64,000 nt of DNA from Arthrobacter sp. ERGS1:01 (GTDB taxonomy: Bacteria > Actinomycetota > Actinomycetes > Actinomycetales > Micrococcaceae), in NCBI RefSeq assembly GCF_001281315.1, contig NZ_CP012479.1, positions 744,001 through 808,000 on the forward strand. The letters are read 5' to 3'. Shown here one piece after another: positions 1 to 8,434 of the stretch (the stretch's first letter is position 1; each line of letters opens with the position of its first letter). The translations under genes and the position numbers were made by a program. Below the pieces are notes generated by a model that was not told the DNA's origin, did not search any database, and saw nothing but the letters and a program-made list of their open reading frames with translations.

Positions 1-1
1 G

Positions 2-577
2 CTACCGCACGCCATCTTGACCTCCCTGCTGGAAAAGCCCTGCACGGGGGCCGAACTTGCGCGCCGCTTCGACAAGTCGATCGGCCACTTTTGGCAGGCC
101 ACCCACCAGCAGATCTACCGTGACCTGGCCAAGCTGGAAGGGGCGGGCTGGATTGCGGCCCGCGGACTTGCCACGGCCCGGGGCAGCCAGCGGCACTTTG
201 ACGTGCTGCCCGGCGGCCGGGCCGAACTGGAACGCTGGACCAGCGTGGCGGAGGATCCGCGGCCCATCCGGGATGAGCTGCTGGTGCGGTTGCGGGCGGC
301 GGCCGTGCTGGGCACCGTGGACGTCAGGGGCGAAATTCTGCGGCACCGCGGTCTTCACGAAGCTGCCCTCGCCGGATATAGGGTCATCGAGGCACGCGAC
401 TTTCCCCCGGGAAGGGAGCTAAACCGGGCCGGGAATCTTCAATACGCGGTGTTGGCGGCCGGGATCGCGTTCGAGGAGGCCTGGCTGGCCTGGTGCGGCG
501 AGACTTTGCAGCGTGGGGAATCCCTGCAATGCGGTGAGGTGCTGCAAAACGAAGAGGATCCCGCCGAGCGAGGTTAG
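2..577 (+). CDS. PadR-family transcriptional regulator (5' partial)
   Basis: The reading frame is open from the first complete codon, so the true start lies left of the window. The visible protein begins LPHAILTSLLEKPCTGAEL, which matches the winged-helix start of PadR regulators after their usual few leading residues. It continues with a recognition-helix segment (GHFWQATHQQIYRDLAKLE) and a wing (TARGSQRHFDVLPGGRAEL). The C-terminal half (about residues 90-170) is helical and fits the PadR/Vir dimerisation domain. PadR proteins usually repress a neighbouring transporter or detoxification gene in response to a small ligand; its target would be left of the window. The last four bases overlap the convergent WXG100-like gene. 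Family call is firm, ligand unknown. Confidence 0.85.
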   Translation, partial: LPHAILTSLLEKPCTGAELARRFDKSIGHFWQATHQQIYRDLAKLEGAGWIAARGLATARGSQRHFDVLPGGRAELERWTSVAEDPRPIRDELLVRLRAAAVLGTVDVRGEILRHRGLHEAALAGYRVIEARDFPPGRELNRAGNLQYAVLAAGIAFEEAWLAWCGETLQRGESLQCGEVLQNEEDPAERG

Positions 578-846
578 CGGCTGGCCGTTTCCTGGGCGGC
601 GGCCTCCGCGGCCAAGGCCCGGGCGGTATCACCCAACAGGGTCGCGGCCCTGCCGATCACGGGCGCGTAGGAGGACTGCCACGCGTGCCTGAAGACAAAG
701 GCGTCGGGGCCCTCCCAGTGCAGCTTGAGCGCAATGTGGGCGCTGAGCCCGCCCCTGACCGCCAGCAACTCCGATTGGGCATGCTCGAGGTCCCGGGCCA
801 GGGCGCGCAAGGCGTCAGCGTCCGCACCCAGCAGGCCGTCCGCCAT
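574..846 (-). CDS. WXG100-like small protein
   Basis: This gene encodes 90 residues, all predicted helical, with a central WEG turn (KLHWEGPDAF) flanked by two alanine/leucine-rich helices. That length and layout are those of WXG100 (ESAT-6-like) proteins, which form helical hairpins and are often type VII secretion substrates. I chose the ATG at 846 because GGAGG lies five bases upstream; a TTG four codons earlier overlaps that site and is less likely. It is the last gene of a minus-strand run, 16 bp after the TetR gene, and its 3' end overlaps the convergent PadR gene by 4 bp. No ESX ATPase or membrane component is in the window, so secretion is only an inference. It could instead be an unrelated helical-hairpin protein. 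Confidence 0.6.
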   Translation of the reverse strand: MADGLLGADADALRALARDLEHAQSELLAVRGGLSAHIALKLHWEGPDAFVFRHAWQSSYAPVIGRAATLLGDTARALAAEAAAQETASR

Positions 847-862
847 TCTTGCCTCCAACCCG

Positions 863-1537
863 TTACTGCTCCGAAAGCTCCACAGTAGGCTCCGCGGGAG
901 GCTCCGCGCGATGGGCAGCGCTCCCCATGCCGTCCACGGGGGCCAGCGGGCCGGTCAGATAGTTTTGCAGCGTCGGTGCGTACCAGGCCACCAACTCGTC
1001 GTGGCCGGCTCCGGCCAGCGGCTCCATGCGCAACAGGTAGCGGGCCAGTAACAAGCCCATCACCTGGCTGGCCACCAGGGCGCCGCGCATGGCCAGTTCC
1101 GCCGGTTCGCCCGGCAGCCCCGCCAGGGCGTGGGAGAGAACCCGTTTCAGCAACACCTGGCGCAGCAGGGCACCCTGCGTCTTGGACCCGGTGGCGCCGC
1201 GCAGCAATGCCAGCAGGGCCGGCTGGGCGGGGGAGTCCCACAGCGGCAGCAGGACCCGCAGCAGTGCCTCGCCGCGCTCCTGCGGGGGAGTCGCCCCCAC
1301 GGCGCGAAGAACCTGGGCGGGGTCCATCGGCAACTCCACGCACGCGTTGAAAAGGTCCTCCTTGCCGGCAAAGTAGTGGTGCACCATGCCCGGGTCCACC
1401 CCCGCGTCCCGGGCAATTTCACGCAGGCTCGTGGCGGAGTAGCCGTGCTCGGCAAACAACCGCCGCGCACTGGCCACAATCAGTTCGCGGGAATTCGTGC
1501 GGCCCTGGCGGCGGCCGCGCGGCGCCTGGCCGGCCAT
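863..1537 (-). CDS. TetR/AcrR-family transcriptional regulator
   Basis: This is a 224-residue protein with a typical TetR N-terminus: after a basic leader, residues about 15-60 contain SARRLFAEHGYSATSLREIA and the HTH recognition segment AGVDPGMVHHYFAGKEDLF. The C-terminal ligand-binding region is helical and family-specific; it ends in a Pro/Glu-rich tail. The gene starts 4 bp after the stop of the ABC permease and is therefore translated in the same transcript. This arrangement suggests that it represses its own transporter operon. A 16-bp inverted repeat just upstream of the ATPase gene (3149-3164) is the natural candidate operator. The ligand cannot be told from sequence. Confidence 0.9.
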   Translation of the reverse strand: MAGQAPRGRRQGRTNSRELIVASARRLFAEHGYSATSLREIARDAGVDPGMVHHYFAGKEDLFNACVELPMDPAQVLRAVGATPPQERGEALLRVLLPLWDSPAQPALLALLRGATGSKTQGALLRQVLLKRVLSHALAGLPGEPAELAMRGALVASQVMGLLLARYLLRMEPLAGAGHDELVAWYAPTLQNYLTGPLAPVDGMGSAAHRAEPPAEPTVELSEQ

Positions 1538-1541
1538 GGTG

Positions 1542-2297
1542 CTAGGCCGTCCGGCGTCGTAAAGTCAGGGACGCAAGAAGCAGGCCGGCCACCACGAACG
1601 CGGCCACCACCACCAGGTCCGTGACCAGCGCCGAGGTGGGGTTGGCATGCTTGGCCACCTCCTGCAGGCCGTCAACGGCGTAGCTGAGCGGGAGGATGTT
1701 GGAGAGCGCCTGCAGCACGCCGTTCATCTGGTCCCGGACCACGAACAGTCCGCACAACAGGATCTGCGGGATCACCACCACCGGCATGAACTGGACGGCC
1801 TGGAACTCGGTCGTGGCAAAGGCGGAGCACAGCAGGCCCAGCGCGACGCCCAGCACGGCCGTCAGCACGGAGATCAACACCACCCAGCCGGCGTTGCCCA
1901 CGATGGTCATCTTGAACACCCAGTACGCAACACCGCTCGCCACGAGGGCCTGCAACGCGGCCATGATGGAGAAGGCCAGCGCATAGCCAAACAGGAGGTC
2001 GCCCTTGTTGATGGGCGTCGTCAGCAGCCGCTCCAGCGTCCCGGAGGTGCGTTCCCGGAGCATCGTGATGGAGGTGACGAGGAACATCACCACAAACGGG
2101 AAGATGCCCAGCATCATCAGGCCCACCCGGTCAAAGGTGCGGGGCATGCCCGGTGGCAGCGCCTCATTCTCGTAAAGCCAGTAGACCAGCGCCAGCAACA
2201 CGGCGGGCACCACCATGATCAGCCCGATGCTGCGCGGATCGCCCTTGAGCTGTTGGAGCACGCGGACCGTGGTGGCCCACATCATCTTCACGTTCAT
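1542..2297 (-). CDS. ABC-2 type transporter permease
   Basis: This gene encodes 251 residues with about six hydrophobic segments (for example VPAVLLALVYWLY, MLGIFPFVVMFLVTSI, VVVIPQILLCGLFVV and a C-terminal LVVVAAFVVAGLLLASL), the pattern of ABC-2 membrane subunits such as DrrB/NodJ-type exporters. The loop RERTSGTLERLLTTPI is the conserved cytoplasmic motif of this family. The start overlaps the end of the ATPase gene by 4 bp (ATGA), so the two are translationally coupled and almost surely form one exporter. Substrate is unknown; the adjoining TetR gene suggests a drug or antibiotic-like compound. Confidence 0.9.
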   Translation of the reverse strand: MNVKMMWATTVRVLQQLKGDPRSIGLIMVVPAVLLALVYWLYENEALPPGMPRTFDRVGLMMLGIFPFVVMFLVTSITMLRERTSGTLERLLTTPINKGDLLFGYALAFSIMAALQALVASGVAYWVFKMTIVGNAGWVVLISVLTAVLGVALGLLCSAFATTEFQAVQFMPVVVIPQILLCGLFVVRDQMNGVLQALSNILPLSYAVDGLQEVAKHANPTSALVTDLVVVAAFVVAGLLLASLTLRRRTA

Positions 2298-3127
2298 GCG
2301 GCACTCCCTTGCGCCGATTCGCTTGCCTGCTGGGCCTGTTCGTCGGCCCTGATCAGCCGCAGGAACGCCAGCTCAAGATCGGCGGTCTCTCCCCGCCGCC
2401 GCAGTTCCTCCGGGGTGAGCTGCGCCAGCAGCCGGCCGTCGCGCAGCAGCAACAGCGAATCGCAATGCCCGGCCTCCTCCATGACGTGGCTGGAGACCAC
2501 CAGCGTGGTGCCGCCGGCGGCCATGTCCGCAAACTGTGCCCAGAGGTCCGCCCTCAGCACAGGGTCAAGGCCCACCGTGGGTTCGTCCAGGATCAGCAGC
2601 CGCGGCTTGGACACCAGCGCGCAGGCCAGCGAGACCCGGTTGAACTGCCCGCCCGAAAGGTCGCCCGCCTTGCGCTTGAGGAAGTCTGAAAGTCCGACGG
2701 CGGCCACGGCGTCGAGCGCGTCGCCGCGGCTGCACCCGTGCATGGCCCCGAAGTAGCGCACGTTGTCCAGCACGCTTAGATCCCGGTAGACGCTGGCCGC
2801 CTGGGTGACGTAGCCGACGTCGTGCCGCAGCAGAGGGTTGCCCGCGGGCCGTCCCAGCACGGTCACGGTGCCGCCGGTGATCCTCTGGACGCCCACGAGG
2901 GCCCGGATCAGGGTGGTCTTGCCGCTGCCGGAGGGGCCGAGCAGCCCGGTGATCCGCCCGGCCGGGATGGTGAACGACAGCTCCCGAAGGACATCGCTCT
3001 TGCCGCGGTGCACCGTCAACCCGCCGACCTCCACGCTGACGTCCCCGGCAGCCCTGCCCGAGGGATCGGCCGGGACGGGGGCGAACGGATGGTTGCCGGA
3101 GCCCGGCATGGCTGCTCTGTGTGACAT
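2294..3127 (-). CDS. ABC transporter ATP-binding protein
   Basis: This is a 277-residue nucleotide-binding subunit. It has a Walker A motif GPSGSGKTT (about 64-72), the Q-loop region VGYVTQAAS, the signature LSGGQ (157-161) and Walker B LLILDEP (177-183). The D-loop VGLDP and the H-loop histidine in VVSSHVMEEA follow. The first 30 residues are extra to the family and look disordered. The ATG at 3127 has a GGGAG ribosome site nearby. It is the first gene of the minus-strand operon (ATPase, permease, TetR, WXG100-like) and would power export through the ABC-2 permease encoded next to it. Confidence 0.92.
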   Translation of the reverse strand: MSHRAAMPGSGNHPFAPVPADPSGRAAGDVSVEVGGLTVHRGKSDVLRELSFTIPAGRITGLLGPSGSGKTTLIRALVGVQRITGGTVTVLGRPAGNPLLRHDVGYVTQAASVYRDLSVLDNVRYFGAMHGCSRGDALDAVAAVGLSDFLKRKAGDLSGGQFNRVSLACALVSKPRLLILDEPTVGLDPVLRADLWAQFADMAAGGTTLVVSSHVMEEAGHCDSLLLLRDGRLLAQLTPEELRRRGETADLELAFLRLIRADEQAQQASESAQGSAA

Positions 3128-3148
3128 CTATGCTCCCACCCTTGAAAT

Positions 3149-3164
3149 TTCATCACTTGATGAA
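3149..3164. promoter_or_regulatory. Candidate TetR operator (inverted repeat)
   Basis: TTCATCACTTGATGAA is a perfect 7-bp inverted repeat with a 2-bp centre, in an AT-rich patch 22 bp upstream of the ATPase start codon. Its size and position are those of operators bound by TetR-family dimers encoded in the same operon. Binding is inferred. Confidence 0.55.
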
Positions 3165-3345
3165 TTAAAACTAAGCCCGCCATCGATTCCTTGTCCAGAG
3201 GCGGACCCGACCCAATATGTCCAAAACCCGTGCCCAAAAAGCCTTGAAGTACGGCCCGAACGCCGCATAGCTTTGAGGTTGTTGCATCCACGCGGTGCAC
3301 GATCCACATTTGTGGAGCAAAGGAACGCTACGAGAGGACTCACCG

Positions 3346-3570
3346 ATGGCAGTTTCAGTGAATTTGGCCAAAGCACTCGACAAGGACTTTGAGGACAAGT
3401 CCCTGAAGGAAATTCTTGACGCTTCTCCCGACGCACTGGCCGGCATCACCGAGGCCAAGGCCAAGGCGCTGCACGATCTCCTCGGTGTGAAGACCATTCG
3501 CGACCTTGGCAGCAACAAGTTCTTCGCCATCGCCGGCGTCCTCGTCGCCCTGGAGGGCAAAGAAGGCTAG
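3346..3570 (+). CDS. Small helix-hairpin-helix-like protein
   Basis: This gene encodes 74 residues. The ATG at 3346 is preceded by GAGAGG about nine bases upstream, and codon use is typical of neighbours; a longer in-frame start at 3295 lacks a ribosome site and lies over promoter-like DNA. Residues 22-65 read LDASPDALAGITEAKAKALHDLL followed by VKTIRDLGSNKFFAIAGVLVALE. This resembles the non-specific DNA-binding helix-hairpin-helix repeats seen in DUF4332-type proteins (GI..AKA..L...G..TI.DL). No signal peptide or membrane segment. The function is unknown; it stands alone between the divergent ABC operon and proS. CCACA-TT-TGTGG (3304-3315) sits 30 bp upstream and might be an operator. Confidence 0.75.
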   Translation: MAVSVNLAKALDKDFEDKSLKEILDASPDALAGITEAKAKALHDLLGVKTIRDLGSNKFFAIAGVLVALEGKEG

Positions 3571-3645
3571 TCCCCACTCGCCGGCCGAGCAAATCGCTGG
3601 CGCGATTTCCTCGGAACCTGGCGAGCGTGGGCCCACCCACCGGCT

Positions 3646-3682
3646 CCCCAAATGCGGCTCGCGGGGCGAGCCGCATTTGGGG
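3646..3682. terminator. Strong hairpin between the HhH gene and proS
   Basis: A 16-bp perfect stem (CCCCAAATGCGGCTCG and its complement) with a 5-base loop. No clear T run follows, so it may act by structure alone. The flanks, including GGCGTGGGCCCAAC on the right, are shared with the hairpin at 50684-50717, which suggests a repeat family. Confidence 0.6.
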
Positions 3683-3818
3683 CCCCTCGCCGGCGTGGGC
3701 CCAACAGTAGGAGCAAATCAGCCCGCCAGTGTGCGGCACATTTGCCCGAACCGGTAGATTGGTACTTGCCCGTCTTTTGGTGGCGGGCGTCCAACTGCTC
3801 AAGAAATGGAACAAACGC

Positions 3819-5612
3819 GTGGCTCTTCGCCTCTCCACACTTTTCCTTCGCACTCTGCGCGAGGATCCCGTCGACGCCGAGGTGGACAGCCACAAGCTGT
3901 TGCTGCGGGCCGGCTACATCCGCCGCGCCGCCCCGGGCATCTACACGTGGCTGCCGCTGGGCCTGCGCGTGCTGCGCAAGGTCGAGGCGATTGTGCGCGA
4001 GGAAATGGAAGCGATCGGCGCCCAGGAAGTCCACTTCCCGGCCCTGCTGCCCCGCGAACCCTACGAGGTCACCAACCGGTGGACCGAGTACGGCGAGGGC
4101 CTGTTCCGCCTCCAGGACCGCAAGGGCGCCGACTACCTGCTGGCCCCCACGCACGAGGAAATGTTCACGCTCCTGGTCAAGGACCTGTACTCCTCGTACA
4201 AGGACCTGCCCCTGAGCCTGTACCAGATCCAGAACAAGTACCGCGATGAAGCGCGCCCCCGGGCAGGCCTGCTGCGCGGCCGCGAGTTCATCATGAAGGA
4301 CTCCTACTCCTTCGACATCGACGACGCCGGCCTGGACGCCAGCTACATGGCCCACCGCGGCGCCTACCTGCGCATCTTCGAACGCCTGGGCCTGGAAATC
4401 GTCCCCGTCGCCGCCACTGCCGGCGCCATGGGCGGCTCCCGCAGCGAGGAATTCCTGCACCCCGTTGCCATCGGCGAGGACACGTTCGTGCGCTCCGCCG
4501 GCGGCTATGCGGCCAACGTTGAGGCCGTCACCACGGTGGTTCCGGACGACATCGACTTCAGCAACGCCCCTGCCGCCGTTGTCCGCGACACCCCCGACAC
4601 CCCAACGATCGACACGCTGGTCGACGCCGCCAACAGCCTTGCCCCTCGGGCCGACGGCGCCTGGACCGCCGCCGACACGCTCAAGAACGTGGTGCTGGCC
4701 CTGAGCCTGCCCACGGGCGAACGCCAGATCGTGGTCATCGGCGTCCCCGGCGACCGTGCCGTCGACTTGAAGCGCATCGAAGCCAACATTGCCGCCCACC
4801 TGAGCGTCGGCGGCGAAATCGGCGTCGAGGCGGCCGGCGAAGCGGACCTGAAGAAGCACCCGGGACTCATCAAGGGCTACATCGGCCCGGGCCTGGCCCT
4901 GGACGCAGCGGTACTTGGTGCCGAAGCGGCAACGAAACTGCTGTTCCTGGTGGACCCCCGCGTGGTCTCCGGCACCAGCTGGATCACCGGCGCGAACGAA
5001 GAAGGCAAGCACGTGTTCGGCCTGGTGGCCGGCCGCGACTTCGGCTGGGACGGCACCATCGAGGCCGTTGAGGTCCGCGCGGGCGATCCCGCACCCGACG
5101 GTTCGGGTCCGCTCGAGGCTGCCCGCGGCATCGAAATGGGTCACATCTTTGCCCTGGGACGCAAGTACAGCGAAGCCCTCGATTTGAAGGTGCTGGACCA
5201 AAACGGCAAGCTGGCCGTCGTCACCATGGGCTCCTACGGCATCGGCGTCACCCGCGCGGTCGCCGCCCTGGCCGAGTCCAACCACGACGACAAGGGCCTG
5301 ATCTGGCCCGCCAACGTGGCCCCGGCCGACGTTCATGTCGTGGCCGTGGGCCGCGGCGAGGAAATCTTCGACACCGCCGCCAAGCTCACCGCGGAACTGG
5401 AAGCCGCCGGGCTGGAAGTCATCTACGACGACCGCCCCAAGGTTTCCCCCGGCGTGAAGTTCGGCGACGCCGAACTCCTCGGCGTCCCCACCATCCTGGC
5501 CGTGGGCCGCGGACTGGCGGACGGCGTCGTCGAAATCAAGAACCGCGCCACGGGCGAGGCCGAGAACGTCCCGGTGGCCGAAGCAGTCCAGTACGTCCTG
5601 GCCAACCAGTAG
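3819..5612 (+). CDS. proS: Proline--tRNA ligase
   Basis: Class II aminoacyl-tRNA synthetase that charges tRNA-Pro; 597 residues from the GTG at 3819, the long bacterial form with a central editing insert. The N-terminus ([15 protein letters not shown]) is the conserved start of this family, so the further upstream start at 3729 is rejected. Motif 2 lies around residues 140-165 ([20 protein letters not shown]). The YbaK-like editing domain that hydrolyses Ala-tRNA-Pro spans about 225-410 (including [17 protein letters not shown]). Motif 3 is near 470-485 ([16 protein letters not shown]), and the C-terminal 95 residues form the anticodon-binding domain. Transcribed alone; its 3' end is followed by a palindromic repeat. 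Confidence 0.97.
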   Translation: MALRLSTLFLRTLREDPVDAEVDSHKLLLRAGYIRRAAPGIYTWLPLGLRVLRKVEAIVREEMEAIGAQEVHFPALLPREPYEVTNRWTEYGEGLFRLQDRKGADYLLAPTHEEMFTLLVKDLYSSYKDLPLSLYQIQNKYRDEARPRAGLLRGREFIMKDSYSFDIDDAGLDASYMAHRGAYLRIFERLGLEIVPVAATAGAMGGSRSEEFLHPVAIGEDTFVRSAGGYAANVEAVTTVVPDDIDFSNAPAAVVRDTPDTPTIDTLVDAANSLAPRADGAWTAADTLKNVVLALSLPTGERQIVVIGVPGDRAVDLKRIEANIAAHLSVGGEIGVEAAGEADLKKHPGLIKGYIGPGLALDAAVLGAEAATKLLFLVDPRVVSGTSWITGANEEGKHVFGLVAGRDFGWDGTIEAVEVRAGDPAPDGSGPLEAARGIEMGHIFALGRKYSEALDLKVLDQNGKLAVVTMGSYGIGVTRAVAALAESNHDDKGLIWPANVAPADVHVVAVGRGEEIFDTAAKLTAELEAAGLEVIYDDRPKVSPGVKFGDAELLGVPTILAVGRGLADGVVEIKNRATGEAENVPVAEAVQYVLANQ

Positions 5613-5648
5613 GGAAGTTTGCCGCCACGCTCGCCCGAGCCGAACCGC

Positions 5649-5748
5649 GTGGGCTGGGCTGGTGTTTCCGTAGGCCGCGTCAGGGAGGCCGAGGCCGCCC
5701 GCGGCCGATTGGCCGGAAAGCGGCCGAGGAAATGCCGGTCCAGCCCAC
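5649..5748 (-). repeat. Palindromic intergenic repeat, copy A
   Basis: About 100 bp that folds on itself: GTGGGCTGG at the left pairs with CCAGCCCAC at the right. Read on the minus strand it contains CCGGCATTTCCTCGGCCGC, then CGGCCGCGGGCGGCCTCGG, then GCGGCCTACGGAAACACC. The same blocks in the same order occur at 16763-16844 and 25991-26092. It follows proS and precedes the TauE/SafE gene, so it may serve as the proS terminator. Confidence 0.7.
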
Positions 5749-5772
5749 GGGCACGACCACCGCTAGGACCGC

Positions 5773-6573
5773 ATGATTTCGGGGTTTGAACACATCACCA
5801 TTGCCACGATCCTTTTGGTCATCGTGGCCGGATTCGCGGCCGGCTGGATCGATGCGGTGGTGGGCGGCGGCGGGCTGTTGCAGTTGCCCGTGATGCTCAT
5901 GATTCCGGGGATCACGCCCGTTCAGGCGCTGGCTACGAACAAGATGGGGTCGATCTTTGGCACCACGACCAGCGCCGTCACGTACTACCGGCGGGTGAAG
6001 CCGGATCTGCGGACGGCGCTGCCCATGGCCGGCGTGGCACTGCTCGGGAGCCTGGGCGGGGCCGTGGTGGCGTCGAGCCTGCCCGGCTCCGTATTCAAAC
6101 CGATCATCGTGGCGGCGCTGGTGGCCGTGGCCCTGTTTACCGCCTTGAAGCCGAACATCGGGGAGTTGACGGTGTTGCGCCATTCGGGCCACCGCCACTA
6201 CATCCTGGCTGGGCTGATCGGCGGGGTCATCGGCTTCTACGACGGCCTGATCGGCCCGGGCACCGGCTCCTTCCTGGTGATCGCCCTGGTCAGCCTCATG
6301 GGGTACGCGTTCCTGGAGGCCAGCGCCAAGGCCAAGATCGTGAACCTGGCCACCAACGCCGGCGCGCTGATGATCTTCGCACCCCACGGCGCACTCCTCT
6401 GGGGCGTGGGCCTGGTGCTCGGTGGGGCCAATATGGCCGGCGGCTACCTGGGCGCCCGAACCGCCGTTAAGCAAGGCAACAAGTTCATTCGCATCGTGTT
6501 CCTGGCCGTCGTGACTGTGTTGATCATCAAATTGGGCTTCGACGTCTGGAACGAGAACTTCGCCGGCCCTTGA
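5773..6573 (+). CDS. TauE/SafE (TSUP) family membrane permease
   Basis: This gene encodes 266 residues with about eight hydrophobic segments in two similar halves, the TSUP layout. The N-terminal half contains the family motif GWIDAVVGGGGLL followed by LATNKMGSIFGT. The second half repeats it as GVIGFYDGLIGPGTGSFL and LVNLATNAGA-like sequence (KIVNLATNAGALMIF). Members export or import sulfite, sulfoacetate or other small organic anions across the inner membrane. Substrate cannot be assigned. The gene is single, with the palindromic repeat A on its left and the convergent phosphotransferase gene on its right. Confidence 0.9.
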   Translation: MISGFEHITIATILLVIVAGFAAGWIDAVVGGGGLLQLPVMLMIPGITPVQALATNKMGSIFGTTTSAVTYYRRVKPDLRTALPMAGVALLGSLGGAVVASSLPGSVFKPIIVAALVAVALFTALKPNIGELTVLRHSGHRHYILAGLIGGVIGFYDGLIGPGTGSFLVIALVSLMGYAFLEASAKAKIVNLATNAGALMIFAPHGALLWGVGLVLGGANMAGGYLGARTAVKQGNKFIRIVFLAVVTVLIIKLGFDVWNENFAGP

Positions 6574-6615
6574 CGCCGTCGTACCGGGACCAAGCCCGGG
6601 CCCCGCAGAGGGTTT

Positions 6616-7608
6616 TCAGTCAAGCATCTTGAGGTCGTGCGCGGCCGGCAGGCCCGGCATGGACCGGCCCGCCATGGTGCTGGCCACCCACAGGGACCGC
6701 AGGGCGTCGCCGTCGTGCCCGGGGGATTCCAGGTACCAGAGGGCGTTTTCCACCTCACGCAGCACGGCCCATTCGGCGGCGATGTCCGCGTCAAGCCCGG
6801 CGGCCCCGGCCAGGGCGGAACAACGACGCCGGAGGCCGGCTTCGGCGTTGCGCCGCGGCAGGTCCCGCAACCGGTTCCACAGGCACGGCGCCACCGCGAA
6901 CTCGGCATCCCCGATCTGCGCCTGCGGGTCGATGGCCAGGTAGCCGGTGCCGTCCAGCGAGGCCAGGATGTTTTGGAAGTGCAGGTCGGTGTGCACCAGG
7001 ACGTCGTTGGCCCGACGCCGCGAAACCGCCCCGCGGGTCTGGCACACCTCCAACGCCGCCTCCAGCAGCCACTGCGGAAACGGCCTGTTCAGGTCCATCC
7101 ACCGTGCCGGCAGCTCATCGGAGTAGCGCTCGGCCGTGGCGGCAATGTGCGGCACCTCGGCCCAGCCGGGCCTGCCGTCGGCCACAATGCCCAATTGGCG
7201 GACCAGCCCGCCCCACACCTCCACGGCCTCCTCGATGGGCACGTCCATGAGCGACTTTTGCGAGTCCAGCCGCTCGATCACCATGGAACAGCTGGCGGGA
7301 TCCTGTTCAAGGATCCGCACCACGCCATGGCCGTCCCACAACGTCAGCGCGATCGGTTCCAGCACGGCTTCGTCAAAGGGGTAGGCGACCTTGAGTGCCG
7401 CCGCGGCGCCGGTGCGCGTGCGGACGGGGAGGACTATTGCGGTGTGGCCGTGCCAGGGAGGCTCGCCGGGGAGCAGTTCCACCGTGAGGTTCCAGCGGTG
7501 CAGCGCATCTTCCACGAGACCGGGAAGCTTCTCGAGCCAGGCCCGGCCCGCCGGGGTGCGGTGGTGGCGCAGGCGCAAATCCTCGGGAATTTCAACGGAA
7601 GCCGGCAT
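6616..7608 (-). CDS. Aminoglycoside phosphotransferase-like kinase
   Basis: A 330-residue kinase-fold protein resembling the streptomycin/hydroxyurea phosphotransferase family. The catalytic loop VHTDLHFQNIL holds the Brenner-type Asp and Asn, and the following metal-binding segment is AIDPQAQIGDAEFAVAP. A nucleotide-binding lysine is likely in AAALKVAYP with downstream VVRILEQD. The start at 7608 (MPASVEIPEDLRLR) follows GGGAAG; the open frame continues upstream but overlaps the VIT gene. It is 16 bp downstream of the VIT-family gene and probably cotranscribed. Whether it confers resistance is unknown; chromosomal members of this family often have other small-molecule substrates. Confidence 0.85.
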   Translation of the reverse strand: MPASVEIPEDLRLRHHRTPAGRAWLEKLPGLVEDALHRWNLTVELLPGEPPWHGHTAIVLPVRTRTGAAAALKVAYPFDEAVLEPIALTLWDGHGVVRILEQDPASCSMVIERLDSQKSLMDVPIEEAVEVWGGLVRQLGIVADGRPGWAEVPHIAATAERYSDELPARWMDLNRPFPQWLLEAALEVCQTRGAVSRRRANDVLVHTDLHFQNILASLDGTGYLAIDPQAQIGDAEFAVAPCLWNRLRDLPRRNAEAGLRRRCSALAGAAGLDADIAAEWAVLREVENALWYLESPGHDGDALRSLWVASTMAGRSMPGLPAAHDLKMLD

Positions 7609-7624
7609 GCTTCCCAGTTTATCG

Positions 7625-8356
7625 TCAGCCCACCAGGCCACTGGCACCCAGCAGGTGGCCGATCGCGAACGTGGCCGCCAAGGCCAGCGCACCGCCGATC
7701 ACAACACGGATCGCGGCGCGGCTCCGGGATCCGCCACCGATCCTGGCGCCGATCCATCCCGTGATGCCCAGGGCGGCCAGCACCACCACGAAGGTGACGG
7801 GCACGCGGGCTCCGGCCGGCGGGAGCAAGATGGCCAGCAAGGGCAGGATCGCACCCAGGGTGAAGGCGATCGCGGACGCGAAGGCGGCGTGCCACGGGCT
7901 GACGACGTCGTCCTCGTCAAGATTCAGCTCGGCGGAAAGGTGGGCGCCCAGGGCATCGTGGTCGGTCAGTTCCCGCGCCACCAGGACGGCGGTGTCGCGG
8001 GAGAGGCCCTTGTCCTGGTAGATCCGGGCGAGCCCGGCAAGATTGAGGTCCGGCTCCTGCGCCAGGTCCGCGCGCTTCTCCTCGATCATGGACTGCTGGC
8101 TGTCCCGCTGGCTGCTGACGGACACATACTCGCCCAGGGCCATGGACACGGCCCCGCCTACGGCCGCGGCCATGCCGGCCATGAGGATGGGTCCGCTGGC
8201 ACCTGTGGCCCCGGCAACACCGACGACGACGGCGGCCACGGAGACGATGCCGTCATTGGCGCCGAGCACGCCGGCACGCAGCCAATTCAGGCGTTGGGCG
8301 ATCTCCGCTGTCCGCGGCAGTTCCCGGGGTCTGACAAGGTCTTCAACACGCTTCAT
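7625..8356 (-). CDS. VIT1/CCC1-family metal transporter
   Basis: This gene encodes 243 residues. The N-terminal region AQRLNWLRAGVLGANDGIVSVAAVVVGVAGA is characteristic of the VIT1/CCC1 family of iron/manganese transporters, followed by MALGEYVSVSSQRDSQ and an acidic cytoplasmic segment (IEEKRADLAQEPDLN ... ELNLDEDDVV) that in the family binds metals. Three further hydrophobic segments follow, giving about five membrane spans. I chose the ATG at 8356; a TTG 13 codons earlier is possible. It heads a two-gene minus-strand unit with the phosphotransferase. Likely role: moving Fe2+/Mn2+ out of the cytosol, inferred from the family. Confidence 0.87.
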   Translation of the reverse strand: MKRVEDLVRPRELPRTAEIAQRLNWLRAGVLGANDGIVSVAAVVVGVAGATGASGPILMAGMAAAVGGAVSMALGEYVSVSSQRDSQQSMIEEKRADLAQEPDLNLAGLARIYQDKGLSRDTAVLVARELTDHDALGAHLSAELNLDEDDVVSPWHAAFASAIAFTLGAILPLLAILLPPAGARVPVTFVVVLAALGITGWIGARIGGGSRSRAAIRVVIGGALALAATFAIGHLLGASGLVG

Positions 8357-8434
8357 GGTTCCAGCAAAGCACCGCCGGAAATCCGCCGCTAGCAAGGTGA
8401 GGATGTCCTCGCAGAGGCTACCCTACGGTCCGGA

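Noticed and set aside
1647..2756. 369-codon plus-strand frame opposite the ABC genes
   Set aside because: His/Gln/Gly-rich antisense shadow; both ABC subunits are clear on the minus strand.
3729..3818. A longer N-terminus for ProS
   Set aside because: The extra 30 residues are not part of the conserved synthetase start, and this DNA is intergenic in character.
3567..5336. 589-codon minus-strand open frame
   Set aside because: It lies entirely opposite proS, with the Val/Gly/Gln/His-rich composition of an antisense frame.
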